64,000 nucleotides of DNA from Pediococcus pentosaceus (GCF_001437285.1 NZ_JQBF01000004.1:1-64000), one strand, 5' to 3'. Positions 36,280 through 45,394 are shown, counted from the first letter of the stretch. Numbers and translations are program-made. The notes: generated from the sequence alone by a model not told the origin.

Positions 36280-36966
36280 TTACGCGTTTAAGATAATTTT
36301 TTTAATTTGTTTAAACGAATTGGCCACATAAGTAGGTTGGTAGGCTTGAACTACCGGTAATGCTTGAGGATTGTACCAAATACTGTTTAATTGTGCGCGT
36401 TTGGCACCCAAAACGTCGGCTTGAAGCCGATCGCCCACCATCAGGGCGTTCGTCGTTAAATTTCCATATTTTTTAAACATCGGTTCAAAGAAACGTTTAT
36501 CCGGCTTAGCAAACCCAATGTCTTCTGAGATGAAATAGTCTTCAAAATAATGCTCTAGTCCTGAACCTTTTAAGCGACGAAGCTGCGTTTCTTTGACGCC
36601 ATTAGTTCCTACTAGTAAATGGACCCCCGCCGCTTTTAAATCGCTTAGAAGCTCATCTACGCCTTGTAGTTTGTAAAAATTAGTGTCTAAGCTACTACGA
36701 TATTCTGCCTCCACCGTTGCTCCGTCAACTTTAATTCCTAATAAATTAAAAGCTTTGGAAAAGCGCGTATTCAATAGAGCATCTCTAGCCTGACCTTGTT
36801 CAATTGCTTCCCAAACTTGATGGTTAATTTTGGTGTATGTATCAAACCCCTGCTTCAAGTCAGAAACCCCATATTTAGTCATTATTTTGGTTAAACCTTC
36901 TCGTTCTCCCCGCTTAAAATCCAGCAAAGTGTCGTCCAAATCAAAAATTGCATATTTAATCATCAT
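36280..36966 (-). CDS. HAD-superfamily hydrolase, YjjG/YfnB type
   Basis: A 228-residue HAD phosphatase. Motif I is FDLDDTLLDF (catalytic Asp pair), motif II VGTNG, motif III Lys in GFAKPDKRFF and motif IV VGDRLQADVLGA. The C1-type helical cap and the sequence VFxLDDTLLDF...TN(G) match YjjG/YfnB, which remove phosphate from non-canonical or excess nucleotides. It is monocistronic with tandem terminators downstream. Confidence 0.88.
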   Translation of the reverse strand: MMIKYAIFDLDDTLLDFKRGEREGLTKIMTKYGVSDLKQGFDTYTKINHQVWEAIEQGQARDALLNTRFSKAFNLLGIKVDGATVEAEYRSSLDTNFYKLQGVDELLSDLKAAGVHLLVGTNGVKETQLRRLKGSGLEHYFEDYFISEDIGFAKPDKRFFEPMFKKYGNLTTNALMVGDRLQADVLGAKRAQLNSIWYNPQALPVVQAYQPTYVANSFKQIKKIILNA

Positions 36967-37090
36967 TTACTCCATTCTAAAATACGATTTAAGCCCCAAA
37001 TAGCAAACAAATGTTTGTGTATTAATACATTGTTTAATATAATTGTATAAGTAATATATTGTCTATTATTAATGCTTTATTATATAGAAA

Positions 37091-37645
37091 ATGAAACGGA
37101 ACAGGAAGATGCCAAAATCTAAAAAATTTAAACCCCTTAGAATTTTTTCTAAGTCAAACATCGTAATTGTAATTTTAGCGGCCCTTGGAATTCAGACTTA
37201 TCCTAACTTAACCAACAACCAAATGGCTAAATCAGATTCCAGTGATTATACCACAGATGATACGTCTGATAGTGCAACGGTAATTGAAAATCAAATTGCC
37301 AATAATATTAATTCGAGAATTCCTTTTCAGATCAATTTTACGGACAATAACATTATTATTAAAGTACCTAAAATCGATATCTTTAGCTTTACCAGAAATT
37401 ACGTCCCCAATACGTTAGCAGTTCTAAAAAGTATCAAAAATACCAAGTTACCGACCTCTGCTAAAAATGTTAAGTTTTTAGTGGGCGATGATGCACAAAT
37501 CTTCTCCGTCAGCGCCATCAAAAAAGCTAATTTCAGTGCTAAGAAAATTAAAGAATTTGGTACTAGTGGGACGGCGTCGGAGATTACCGCTAAAACTTAC
37601 CAAAACTATTATCAACAATATATCGTGCCTAAAATCCTCAAATAA
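37091..37645 (+). CDS. Hypothetical secreted or membrane-anchored protein (184 aa)
   Basis: A basic N-terminus (MKRNRKMPKSKKFKP) is followed by one hydrophobic helix (about 24-36), then a Ser/Asp/Thr-rich linker (47-65) and a lysine-rich, probably beta-rich outer domain. This layout suggests an anchored extracytoplasmic protein. There is no LPXTG motif or lipobox. The start is uncertain: the ATG at 37091 has no clear ribosome site, and the Met at 37109 is an alternative. No family is recognised. Confidence 0.65.
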   Translation: MKRNRKMPKSKKFKPLRIFSKSNIVIVILAALGIQTYPNLTNNQMAKSDSSDYTTDDTSDSATVIENQIANNINSRIPFQINFTDNNIIIKVPKIDIFSFTRNYVPNTLAVLKSIKNTKLPTSAKNVKFLVGDDAQIFSVSAIKKANFSAKKIKEFGTSGTASEITAKTYQNYYQQYIVPKILK

Positions 37646-37688
37646 AAAGTACCGTAGAAAATTTAAATTTTTCTGCGGTACTTTTATT
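37645..37688. terminator. Bidirectional intrinsic terminator
   Basis: AAAAGTACCG(T)AGAAAA and TTTTTCTGCGGTACTTTT form a strong hairpin between convergent genes ending at 37645 (plus) and 37702 (minus). Confidence 0.88.
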
Positions 37689-37701
37689 TATATACTTATT
37701 T

Positions 37702-39375
37702 TTATCTAAACATAGTCTTAGTTGCTTTTAGCAAGACTTTTGGATCTTTTTCATAGTGATGAACCGGCGTCATTTGTGATTCTGGAATACCCATGAAGTG
37801 GTAAACCGCCTTTTGAGCGGCTCTGATTGAATACTGTTCCGTAAAGACCATATCAAATGGCATTTCAGCAAATTGACTAACAAAAGCCAAGTTCTTAGAG
37901 TTCTTTGGTATAACGTCTGGACGATCTCCCACTGCCCGTTGGTTGAACAAAGCACTAGCATATGGCATGTAAACTGGAATAACATTCACGATACTATCCA
38001 TGATTTCTTCTTCATGATTGATGATGTTATCAGCTGCTCGGTCAACTTCTGATAGATGTCCTAGAAGTTCTTGAAGCATTTCTTTACCCGTCATTTCAAT
38101 CACTGGTTTATCAACATAATCCCCATTTTTACGTGGGAACATGAAGTAACCCCAGAAGACCGTTTCATTTTCCTTTTGGGCATGGAAATGAGGTTGGTGA
38201 TGCACCACAATGGATAGGAGGTTGTTACTATCTACCCAAGTATTTAGCGCATTCCCCGGTTCTTGTTGGGTAATTCGACTAATTTCATTTACCAAGTAGT
38301 GGTTATTAGTAGTAACCGTGAAACTCATCCATTCACTTTGGGCTCGATCATTAAAGAATTTATCAGGATTTCCAAGGTTATAAAAATGTTCTGTAGCTTG
38401 TTTCCAAAGGGCTGCACTTGGAGCGTATTCCATATTTTCTTTAATTGGCGTGTTGAAATCACCCATTGATGAACTATCCGTAATTGCTCCATTAATATCA
38501 AATACTAAATCATTTTCATCAACTTCGATTTTTCCAGTTTCACCGCTCTCAACATCTTCGTATTCAAGTCCCGTAACGATAATATCATCACGGAGCGGAG
38601 TGTCTTTGAAGTTAAATGCCGTAATTTTTCGGTTATTAATAAATTCAACGCCTTGATCCGCAAGGTATTTTCTCATAGGTAAGATAATACTTTCAAACTG
38701 ATTGTATGGTGTACGAGTTACCCCTTCCAAAGTATTGATTCGACTGAATTCTAGAATCATCCGATTCATATAGCGCCGAAGCTCCATGGCCGAGCTTTCC
38801 TTCTTGAAGGCAAAAGTAGTTTCCCACATATACCAGAAGTTAGTTGAAAAAATATGAGGACTTTCAGCGAACCATTCTGCAATGCTAATATCGTTTAATT
38901 TATCTTCCTTACTCTCTGGCATCATCATTAATTTAGATAGTAAGTAGCGATCTTTATTATTAAACTGCATCCGATTATAGTCGTCTGCTCCACCATTGTT
39001 ACGAATTCCATTCTTCTTATCCATCAATCTGGCAACATCATGAGTGGGATGTGCATGATCGAAATTCAATATATCATCCGTAACCGATTGGCCCGGATTG
39101 TCCAAAGATGGGACACTCCGCAAAATGTCCCAGAGATTTTCGTAAGTTTCTTCGTTTAACATCCGTCCACCCTTGGCTAAATAGCCTCGGTTGTTAGACA
39201 GACTTTGATTTCCATATTCTTGCTCATAGTCGGCGACGGCAGCCCCATCATTGGCACCATGTTTTTCTAAACCAAACATCGTAATCTGGTTACCAGACCA
39301 CCCACCATCGCGAATCAAATAAATACCTGCTGCTAAATTGGCAATTCCAGTACCGATCATATATGCTTTTTCCAT
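37702..39375 (-). CDS. ohyA: Oleate hydratase
   Basis: A 557-residue FAD-dependent hydratase adding water to the cis-9 double bond of oleic or linoleic acid to give 10-hydroxy fatty acids. The N-terminal FAD motif is YMIGTGIANLAAGIYLIRDG. The region with the catalytic glutamate, GGRMLNEETYENLWDIL, is intact. It starts directly at the FAD strand, about 20 residues shorter than many lactobacillar forms, and has HGANDGA where others have a GGSLDG-type motif. It may be a different paralogue group. The enzyme is membrane-associated and protects against free fatty acids. The AGGAGG site is 8 bases ahead. Confidence 0.93.
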   Translation of the reverse strand: MEKAYMIGTGIANLAAGIYLIRDGGWSGNQITMFGLEKHGANDGAAVADYEQEYGNQSLSNNRGYLAKGGRMLNEETYENLWDILRSVPSLDNPGQSVTDDILNFDHAHPTHDVARLMDKKNGIRNNGGADDYNRMQFNNKDRYLLSKLMMMPESKEDKLNDISIAEWFAESPHIFSTNFWYMWETTFAFKKESSAMELRRYMNRMILEFSRINTLEGVTRTPYNQFESIILPMRKYLADQGVEFINNRKITAFNFKDTPLRDDIIVTGLEYEDVESGETGKIEVDENDLVFDINGAITDSSSMGDFNTPIKENMEYAPSAALWKQATEHFYNLGNPDKFFNDRAQSEWMSFTVTTNNHYLVNEISRITQQEPGNALNTWVDSNNLLSIVVHHQPHFHAQKENETVFWGYFMFPRKNGDYVDKPVIEMTGKEMLQELLGHLSEVDRAADNIINHEEEIMDSIVNVIPVYMPYASALFNQRAVGDRPDVIPKNSKNLAFVSQFAEMPFDMVFTEQYSIRAAQKAVYHFMGIPESQMTPVHHYEKDPKVLLKATKTMFR

Positions 39376-39503
39376 AATATGTACCCTCCTGTGCTCAAAC
39401 CTTGTACAGTATTCTTATATTTAAATTCATGAATATAATAGCACTTTATCCGCCATAATGCGAATATTTTGCACCGTTAATTTTTATTTACTATTACTAA
39501 AAT

Positions 39504-39559
39504 AAAAGGTCGGCTTCGCGCTCCTGCTGAGTTGCAGTTTTAGCTCACCGACCTTTTTA
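39504..39559 (-). terminator. Terminator after the 103-aa gene
   Basis: AAAAGGTCGG and CCGACCTTTTT pair at the base, with inner GAGCT-type pairing. It lies directly after the stop of the minus-strand gene at 39564 and can act on both strands. Confidence 0.7.
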
Positions 39560-39563
39560 TGAT

Positions 39564-39875
39564 TTAGCCACTAATATGATTTTCATGAAGGATCGCATTA
39601 AATTCTTTCATAATCCGATCGTCTTTTTGCCATTCTTCCCAAGCCGTCATGGACTCATCCGGCATCTCGTAGCGCTCCCCAATATACTTTTCGTAATTAA
39701 TAACATGTTGGGAATGTGAGATATTTAATTGCAAAATTCGGACAGATTTAATATAACCACGTTCAGCGGCTAATTCAGCCCGACCATTCATCATCATATT
39801 TCCAATTTCAATATATTTAGTTCCGTCTAAGCGCGTAATCTCTTGGATTAGCGTAAATGTTTCATTACTCTTCAT
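39564..39875 (-). CDS. Hypothetical cytoplasmic protein (103 aa)
   Basis: A soluble, acidic 103-residue protein without membrane segments and with a good GGAGG site 7 bases ahead of its ATG. It has MMMNGRAELAAERGYIKSVR in the middle and a charged C-terminal half (DESMTAWEEWQKDD). No family is recognised. The putative CcpA-controlled RNA described at 39944-40034 lies immediately upstream on the same strand, so this gene could instead be its read-through target. A weak own promoter (TATACT near 39900) is also visible. Confidence 0.7.
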   Translation of the reverse strand: MKSNETFTLIQEITRLDGTKYIEIGNMMMNGRAELAAERGYIKSVRILQLNISHSQHVINYEKYIGERYEMPDESMTAWEEWQKDDRIMKEFNAILHENHISG

Positions 39876-39943
39876 TGCTCTGCCTCCACTTCTACTAGTA
39901 TAGTTTGCCGTAGGAGGTTGTGTCTAGTGACACTTTAGACAAC

Positions 39944-40034
39944 AAAAAAGGATCCTGACCTTTTGATAGTCGGATCCAGCATAAGAGAGAAAGAGAATTG
40001 ATTGTACAGGTAGGAGATGCGCCACTACCTTACA
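39944..40034 (-). ncRNA. Candidate CcpA-controlled small RNA (about 90 nt)
   Basis: On the minus strand a consensus promoter (40069-40041) predicts a start near 40034. The RNA has a 5' hairpin AGGTAG/CTACCT whose loop side holds ATCTCC, then a long CU-rich single strand (TTCTCTTTCTCTCTT), then an intrinsic terminator GGATCCGAC/GTC(A)GGATCC followed by TTTTTT (39977-39943). No reading frame of note is inside. CU-rich loops are typical of sRNAs that pair with Shine-Dalgarno regions. The alternative is a terminated leader of the 103-aa gene downstream. Confidence 0.6.
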
Positions 40035-40040
40035 CGAACA

Positions 40041-40069
40041 ATGATAACGCTTACAACTATGAGTGTCAA
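40041..40069 (-). promoter_or_regulatory. Consensus promoter with a perfect cre site over the -10
   Basis: On the minus strand: TTGACA (40069-40064), 17-base spacer, TATCAT (40046-40041). TGTAAGCGTTATCA (40055-40042) matches the cre consensus TGWAANCGNTNWCA at every fixed base and covers the -10. CcpA binding should therefore repress this promoter when preferred sugars are present. Confidence 0.8.
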
Positions 40070-40090
40070 TACTGTTTAGCAATTTATCCA

Positions 40091-40130
40091 AAAAAATAGC
40101 GATACAGTTTAGCACCTGTACCGCTTATTT
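40091..40130 (-). terminator. Intrinsic terminator after glmS
   Basis: AATAAGCGGTACAG pairs with CTGTATCGCTATT (minus strand), followed by a T7 run. It isolates glmS from the promoter at 40041-40069. Confidence 0.85.
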
Positions 40131-40143
40131 TAGATATTAACTT

Positions 40144-41961
40144 TTATTCGACCGTGACACTCTTAGCTAAATTACGTGGTTGGTCTACGTTATATCCACG
40201 CTGCAAACTAGCATAATAAGCTAACAATTGAGCAGCTATCACACTAACCAATGGCATCAACATTTCGTCCACTACTGGAAGTAAGATATCATCTGTAGAA
40301 TTAGCCAAATCTTCACTAACCATGGTGATGACGTTAGCACCACGAGAAAGAACTTCTTGAAGATTACTACGCGTATGATCCGCCGTCTTAGATTGCGTAA
40401 TAATTCCAATTACCGGCGTTCCATCTTCAATCAAAGCAATCGTACCATGCTTTAATTCACCAGAAGCAAAACCTTCAGCTTGGATATAAGAAATTTCTTT
40501 TAGTTTCAAAGAAGATTCCAAGGCAACATTATAATCCAAGCCTCGTCCAATATAAAACGCATTGCGCGTTTCTCGTAAAGTTGCTAGAGCTAACTCTTCA
40601 ATCTTACCCTTCTCATCGACCACGGTTTGAATGGCATTAGCAACCTTACTCAATTGTCCCGTAATATCAAAATTGACAGCTGTAGCATTAGTCTTTTCAC
40701 GTCCCATTGCTACTGCCAATAAAGCTTCTACTGCGATTTGCGCTGTATATGCTTTAGTTGAAGCAACGGCAATTTCAGGACCCGCTTCCAGCGTAGCTGA
40801 GAAGTCCGCTTCACGAGCCAATGTTGAGTTAGCAACGTTAGTAATTGTTAGGCTGGGTTTTTGCCATTCATCGTTTACTCGAACTAAAACTTGACGACTA
40901 TCAGCAGTCTCTCCACTTTGACTCAAGAAGATAAAGAAGGCTTGATCTTCAATGATAGGATCGTCGTAAGCAAATTCAGAAGCTAATACCACTTCCGTAG
41001 GAGTTTTGGTAAACTTCTCAAATAACTTCTTACCCACTAATCCAGCATGATAACTGGTTCCAGCCCCAACGATGTAAAGTTTAGAAGCTTGATTAATTTG
41101 ATCTAACAAAGCTTGATCAAAGTGAATATTGCCGGCGTGATCTAAATATTTAGCTTCGATACGACGGATTACAGCAGGTTGTTCATCAACTTCTTTAAGC
41201 ATGTAGTATGGGTAAGTTCCTTTATCCGCGTCAGCTTGATCAATATCAACAGTGAAAGGAGCACGGTCGATCCTTTCGCCGGCTAGATTACTAATTGAAA
41301 TGCTTTGAGGCGTAATCTTAACTACCTCCCCGTCGTGTAATTCAACAAATTGGTTAGTCACGTTAATCATTGCCAATGCATCACTGCAAACTACATTGAA
41401 ATCTTCGCCCACTCCGATTAACAAAGGACTCTTGTTCTTAGCTACGAATAAGGTTTCTGGTAATTGACGGTCCATCAAAACAAAGGCATATGATGAATCT
41501 TTTAATAAACTAATTGCTTTTTTAAAAGCTTGTTCCGTATCCATCCCTGCTTTAGCAAAACGATCGATAAGTTGAACCACAACCTCCGTATCCGTATCGC
41601 TTTGGAAAGTAACTTCAGATAAATAGTCTTTTTTAAGTTCTTTGAAATTTTGAATTACCCCGTTGTGAACTAAGTAAAAACGGTGGTCTTCTGAAAAATG
41701 AGGGTGAGCATTTTCAATACTTGGTACTCCATGTGTTGCCCAGCGTGTGTGGCCAATTCCTGTGGTTCCCATGACATCATCCGTAATTTTTTCCTCAAGA
41801 TTTTTAATCTTACCTTGAGCTTTAACCAGATGATCTTCACCATTAGCATTGCTGACATAAATTCCCGCAGAATCATATCCACGATATTCAAGTTTTTTAA
41901 GTCCATTTACTAATAGATTGGTTGTATCAGCTCTTCCAGTAACTCCTACAATTCCACACAT
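40144..41961 (-). CDS. glmS: Glutamine-fructose-6-phosphate aminotransferase GlmS
   Basis: A 605-residue enzyme that makes glucosamine-6-phosphate from fructose-6-phosphate and glutamine, the first step to UDP-GlcNAc. The N-terminal glutaminase has Cys1 after Met (MCGIVGVTG), and two SIS domains follow (IVGAGTSYHAG; FLSQSGETADS), with the C-terminal LAKSVTVE tail. The leader does not show a glmS ribozyme that I can recognise. Instead a consensus promoter is flanked by two GntR/NagR-like repeats. Confidence 0.97.
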   Translation of the reverse strand: MCGIVGVTGRADTTNLLVNGLKKLEYRGYDSAGIYVSNANGEDHLVKAQGKIKNLEEKITDDVMGTTGIGHTRWATHGVPSIENAHPHFSEDHRFYLVHNGVIQNFKELKKDYLSEVTFQSDTDTEVVVQLIDRFAKAGMDTEQAFKKAISLLKDSSYAFVLMDRQLPETLFVAKNKSPLLIGVGEDFNVVCSDALAMINVTNQFVELHDGEVVKITPQSISISNLAGERIDRAPFTVDIDQADADKGTYPYYMLKEVDEQPAVIRRIEAKYLDHAGNIHFDQALLDQINQASKLYIVGAGTSYHAGLVGKKLFEKFTKTPTEVVLASEFAYDDPIIEDQAFFIFLSQSGETADSRQVLVRVNDEWQKPSLTITNVANSTLAREADFSATLEAGPEIAVASTKAYTAQIAVEALLAVAMGREKTNATAVNFDITGQLSKVANAIQTVVDEKGKIEELALATLRETRNAFYIGRGLDYNVALESSLKLKEISYIQAEGFASGELKHGTIALIEDGTPVIGIITQSKTADHTRSNLQEVLSRGANVITMVSEDLANSTDDILLPVVDEMLMPLVSVIAAQLLAYYASLQRGYNVDQPRNLAKSVTVE

Positions 41962-41997
41962 ACTACTTGCACCTCTAAATTAATATATTTAAATTTT

Positions 41998-42079
41998 TAA
42001 AATTGGTATATAGAACGATTATTAATATATAACGGCTTTATAGAATTGTCAAACGCTAATATTTAAAATCGGTATATAT
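41998..42079 (-). promoter_or_regulatory. glmS promoter flanked by two repeated operator-like sites
   Basis: The minus-strand promoter is TTGACA (42052-42047), 17 bases, TATATT (42029-42024). The plus-strand repeats TAAAATTGGTATATAG (41998-42013) and TAAAATCGGTATATAT (42064-42079) lie 66 bases apart on either side. They resemble NagR/YvoA-type GntR sites (ATTGGTATA...). A third similar site is at 45469-45487. Confidence 0.6.
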
Positions 42080-42120
42080 CAAATGCCGAAATAGGTATGG
42101 TAGCAATGCTTTTCGCGTAT

Positions 42121-42162
42121 AAAAAAACTATGCCATTTTTTGCAAAATAGCATAGTTTTTTA
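42121..42162 (-). terminator. Intrinsic terminator after glmM
   Basis: AAAAAAACTATGC(C)A pairs with TAGCATAGTTTTTT; runs of A and T on both sides allow action on both strands. Confidence 0.85.
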
Positions 42163-42196
42163 AATTTATTCAGTTGTAGAAGTTGAATTCAACTAA

Positions 42197-43555
42197 TTAA
42201 TCCACGCCAACTTCACTTTGAACTACAGCAACAATTCGATCAACGTATTGACCAACTGCTTCTTTTGTAGGAGCTTCGGCCATAATACGAAGTAGGTCTT
42301 CAGTCCCTGAAGGGCGCACTAGAACTCGACCTTCACCGTTCATTTCATTTTCAACTTTTTCAATGATATCTTTAATTGCTTGATTTTCAAGTGCTAGCTT
42401 CTTATCTTGTACTCGAACGTTAACTAATTTTTGAGGGTAAGTTGTCACATCAGCAGCTAACTCAGACAACTTTTTACCAGTTTGTTTAACCACGTACATC
42501 AATTGAATGGCGGTTAACATACCATCTCCAGTAGTATTGTGGTCTAAGAAGACAATGTGTCCGGACTGTTCACCACCAAGGTTATATCCGTCTTTAAGCA
42601 TTTCTTCAACCACATAGCGGTCACCAACTTGGGTCTTAACCGAGTGCATATCATTAGCTTCTAGAGCCTTATATAGTCCTAGATTACTCATCACGGTTGT
42701 AACCACAGTATCGTCTTTCAAACGTCCGCGTTCGCTCAAGAATTTACCACAGATATACATAATCTTGTCACCGTCAACGATATTACCTAATTCATCAACG
42801 GCAATACAACGGTCTCCATCGCCATCAAAAGCAACTCCCATATCAGCGCCTTTTTCGACCACAAACTTAGCCAATCCTTCAGGATGAGTAGAACCAACTC
42901 CAGCGTTGATGTTCAAACCATCTGGATTTGTTGCCATCGTATCAAACTCAGTATTTAAGTCCGCAAATATTTGTGAAACGTAGCTACTGGTTGCTCCATT
43001 AGCAGCATCAATTGCGATATGCAAACCTTCCAAGTCATCGGGAATAGTTTGTTCAAGAAAGGCCGTATAGTTTAATCCACCTTCTGGATAATCAGTCACT
43101 GAACCTAGTCCAGTAGATGAAGGACGAGGTAAGTTGTCTTTATCAGCATCTAAAAGTACTTCGATTTCAGCTTCAAGTTCATCTGATAGCTTGTAACCAT
43201 CTGAACCAAAGAACTTGATTCCGTTATCTTGAACCGGATTATGTGAAGCAGTAATCATTACACCAGCGTCAGCTTCTTGTTTACGAACAAGATAAGCCAC
43301 ACCAGGAGTTGTAACAATTCCCATGTCCATAACTTCAATGCCGACTGAAAGTAAGCCTGAGATCAATGCATGTTTTAACAATTGTCCTGAAATTCGGGTA
43401 TCTCTTGAAACTAAAACCCGTGGTTGTTCATCATCTTTAGCATGCTTAGTTAAAACATAACCACCAGCACGGCCTAATTGAAACGCTAATTCTGGAGTCA
43501 ATGTTTCATTTGCAATTCCTCGAACTCCGTCAGTACCAAAATACTTTAATTTCAT
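42197..43555 (-). CDS. glmM: Phosphoglucosamine mutase GlmM
   Basis: A 452-residue alpha-D-phosphohexomutase converting glucosamine-6-phosphate to glucosamine-1-phosphate. The phosphoserine loop is [14 protein letters not shown], the metal loop FDGDGDRC, the sugar loop GGEQSGHIV and the phosphate-binding tail [13 protein letters not shown]. It is third in the cdaA-cdaR-glmM operon, 18 bases after cdaR. GlmM is known to bind and restrain CdaA in Firmicutes. Confidence 0.97.
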   Translation of the reverse strand: MKLKYFGTDGVRGIANETLTPELAFQLGRAGGYVLTKHAKDDEQPRVLVSRDTRISGQLLKHALISGLLSVGIEVMDMGIVTTPGVAYLVRKQEADAGVMITASHNPVQDNGIKFFGSDGYKLSDELEAEIEVLLDADKDNLPRPSSTGLGSVTDYPEGGLNYTAFLEQTIPDDLEGLHIAIDAANGATSSYVSQIFADLNTEFDTMATNPDGLNINAGVGSTHPEGLAKFVVEKGADMGVAFDGDGDRCIAVDELGNIVDGDKIMYICGKFLSERGRLKDDTVVTTVMSNLGLYKALEANDMHSVKTQVGDRYVVEEMLKDGYNLGGEQSGHIVFLDHNTTGDGMLTAIQLMYVVKQTGKKLSELAADVTTYPQKLVNVRVQDKKLALENQAIKDIIEKVENEMNGEGRVLVRPSGTEDLLRIMAEAPTKEAVGQYVDRIVAVVQSEVGVD

Positions 43556-43573
43556 TGTTAATAATCTCCTTTG

Positions 43574-44503
43574 TTAATTCACCTGTGTATCTGTGTTTCC
43601 GCTAGCATCAGATGTGCTTGTACTGTCGGAAGTTGCACTATCTGAGGTCGTTTGAGCTGAAGAATTAGTGGATGCATTTGAATCGGACTGGGCAGATTCA
43701 TCCGTGGCACTGGAAGCATCTGAACTAGATTCTCCTGAGCTTGATTTAGAGCTGCTTGAACTGCTAGTTGAAGCTGAACTTTTTGCTTTAGAAGCTACTT
43801 TCGTAACTGGAATGGTAACATTTACTGATTGAGGCGTTAACACCACGTTTACAATGTTACCGTTTACGTCTAAAGCTTGCAATACTGCTCGAGCAGAAAT
43901 ATCTTCCGTTGTGTTGCTAGGAACATTAACATCTGCGACTACTTGAGAAATGCGTTCAATATCTGTAGCTGAACCTGTGGCCTGAACCTCCGTAGTTGAG
44001 GATTTAACATTTCCCATGGTGTAGCCTTCTTTGATCATATTGGTATCGTAACGATATCGAATTTCAAAGTTTTTAGTTCGTCGTCTAGCAATCGAAATCT
44101 TAGCTAATTCGGGATCAATCTTATATTTAATATCCTTTCCCAGACCCGTAACTTTATACTTAACTGTATATTTTCCAGCCTTGTAATCTTGCAAGTCCAA
44201 GTACACCTTGAAATTACGCGTGTTAGTTAAGGTCGTTACCAGCGCACTGGTTCCAGACAAAGTCACCTTTACGTTCTCTCGATAACCGCTCACTACGTAC
44301 TTAGAAGTATTAACATCCAAGTCGACCGGCATGGTGATAGTAGTCGTCTTAGTCGACATCAAAGCCGAATTATTTTGATTAGAATCGCCTCCCGAGGTGC
44401 GGGTTGCGGTTAAATGATCTGTCTTTACGTATGCAAAAAGTAGGACGGCTAACACTAGCGCAATTAAGCGATATCCTAAGTTTTGTGTAAAAAGTTTTTT
44501 CAC
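43574..44503 (-). CDS. cdaR: CdaA regulator CdaR (YbbR-domain protein) with Ser-rich tail
   Basis: A 309-residue protein with one N-terminal membrane helix (about 9-25) and outward-facing YbbR repeats. It modulates the diadenylate cyclase CdaA. It starts directly after the cdaA stop. The last 65 residues (about 245-309) are almost entirely Ser, Thr, Asp, Ala, Asn and Gln, a low-complexity extension that may span the cell wall. Such a tail is not part of the YbbR fold. Confidence 0.92.
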   Translation of the reverse strand: MKKLFTQNLGYRLIALVLAVLLFAYVKTDHLTATRTSGGDSNQNNSALMSTKTTTITMPVDLDVNTSKYVVSGYRENVKVTLSGTSALVTTLTNTRNFKVYLDLQDYKAGKYTVKYKVTGLGKDIKYKIDPELAKISIARRRTKNFEIRYRYDTNMIKEGYTMGNVKSSTTEVQATGSATDIERISQVVADVNVPSNTTEDISARAVLQALDVNGNIVNVVLTPQSVNVTIPVTKVASKAKSSASTSSSSSSKSSSGESSSDASSATDESAQSDSNASTNSSAQTTSDSATSDSTSTSDASGNTDTQVN

Positions 44504-45355
44504 TTAGTGTCGCCCCCTTTTTCCTTTAAAGAACGACGAAATATTTTCTGTAACAGAAGCAAAGAATGGTGTCGGTCCTTCATCGGCCGTAATTAATTGC
44601 GTACGGAAATATTTTAGATACGACTCTTGTGTCATTCCGCGAATTAATTCACCATCTTTCATAATAGAAACTTCACCAGTTTCTTCTGAAACAACAATGG
44701 TAAGAGCATCGGTAACTTCACTCATCCCCACAGCCGCTCGATGACGCGTTCCTAATTCTTTTGGAATTAAGTTACTTTGTGACAATGGTAAGTAGGCTGC
44801 TGCTACCGCAATTTTATCATTTTTGATAATAACTGCCCCATCATGCAAAGGGGTATTCGGAATAAAAATATTAATTAGTAGTTCTCCCGAAACATCCGCG
44901 TCTAATGGAATCCCCGTTTCAATATAGTCATCTAGCCCTGTATCCATTTGAATTGATATTAAAGCCCCAATTCGCCGCTTAGCCATGTATTGAATCGCTT
45001 TATCCAAAGCTTTGATCAAGCTTTCTTCTGCTTCATTTTGTGAATGATTCTTAGCAAAAATCGAACCCCGACCGAGATGTTCTAATCCCCGTCGAATCTC
45101 CGGCTGGAAGATAATCACCATGGCAATTACGCCCCAGTTGATGACTTGGTTCATGATCCAATACACGGTACTTAATCCAATATACCAACTACCAACCATA
45201 ATAACTACGATTACAATTATTCCACGGAATAGCTGTACCGCCTTGGTTCCTCGAAGTAACATAATTAGCTCGTAAATTACAAACCAAACCACAATTATAT
45301 CGATTAAATTGATGAGGTTACTCCATGTTAATAGTTGGGACCAATTTATATCCAT
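44504..45355 (-). CDS. cdaA: Diadenylate cyclase CdaA
   Basis: A 283-residue membrane enzyme making cyclic di-AMP from two ATP. Three N-terminal helices (about 14-34, 43-60, 66-83) anchor the DAC domain, whose catalytic motifs DGA (172-174) and RHR (204-206) are intact. It is first in cdaA-cdaR-glmM. An extended -10 promoter (TGGTATAAT, 45394-45386) lies 31 bases upstream. Confidence 0.96.
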   Translation of the reverse strand: MDINWSQLLTWSNLINLIDIIVVWFVIYELIMLLRGTKAVQLFRGIIVIVVIMVGSWYIGLSTVYWIMNQVINWGVIAMVIIFQPEIRRGLEHLGRGSIFAKNHSQNEAEESLIKALDKAIQYMAKRRIGALISIQMDTGLDDYIETGIPLDADVSGELLINIFIPNTPLHDGAVIIKNDKIAVAAAYLPLSQSNLIPKELGTRHRAAVGMSEVTDALTIVVSEETGEVSIMKDGELIRGMTQESYLKYFRTQLITADEGPTPFFASVTENISSFFKGKRGRH

Positions 45356-45385
45356 AACCGTCCCTCCAAATTTTATTCAACGCCC

Positions 45386-45394
45386 ATTATACCA
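45386..45394 (-). promoter_or_regulatory. Extended -10 promoter of cdaA-cdaR-glmM
   Basis: TGGTATAAT on the minus strand fits an extended -10 element; no good -35 is present, which such promoters tolerate. Confidence 0.55.

Noticed and set aside
39924-40115. 63-aa minus-strand frame in the sRNA region
   Set aside because: It begins inside the glmS terminator, spans a promoter and a terminator, and has no ribosome site.
41962-42196. glmS ribozyme upstream of glmS
   Set aside because: No recognisable conserved core could be read; the leader is AT-rich and instead holds a promoter and repeats.
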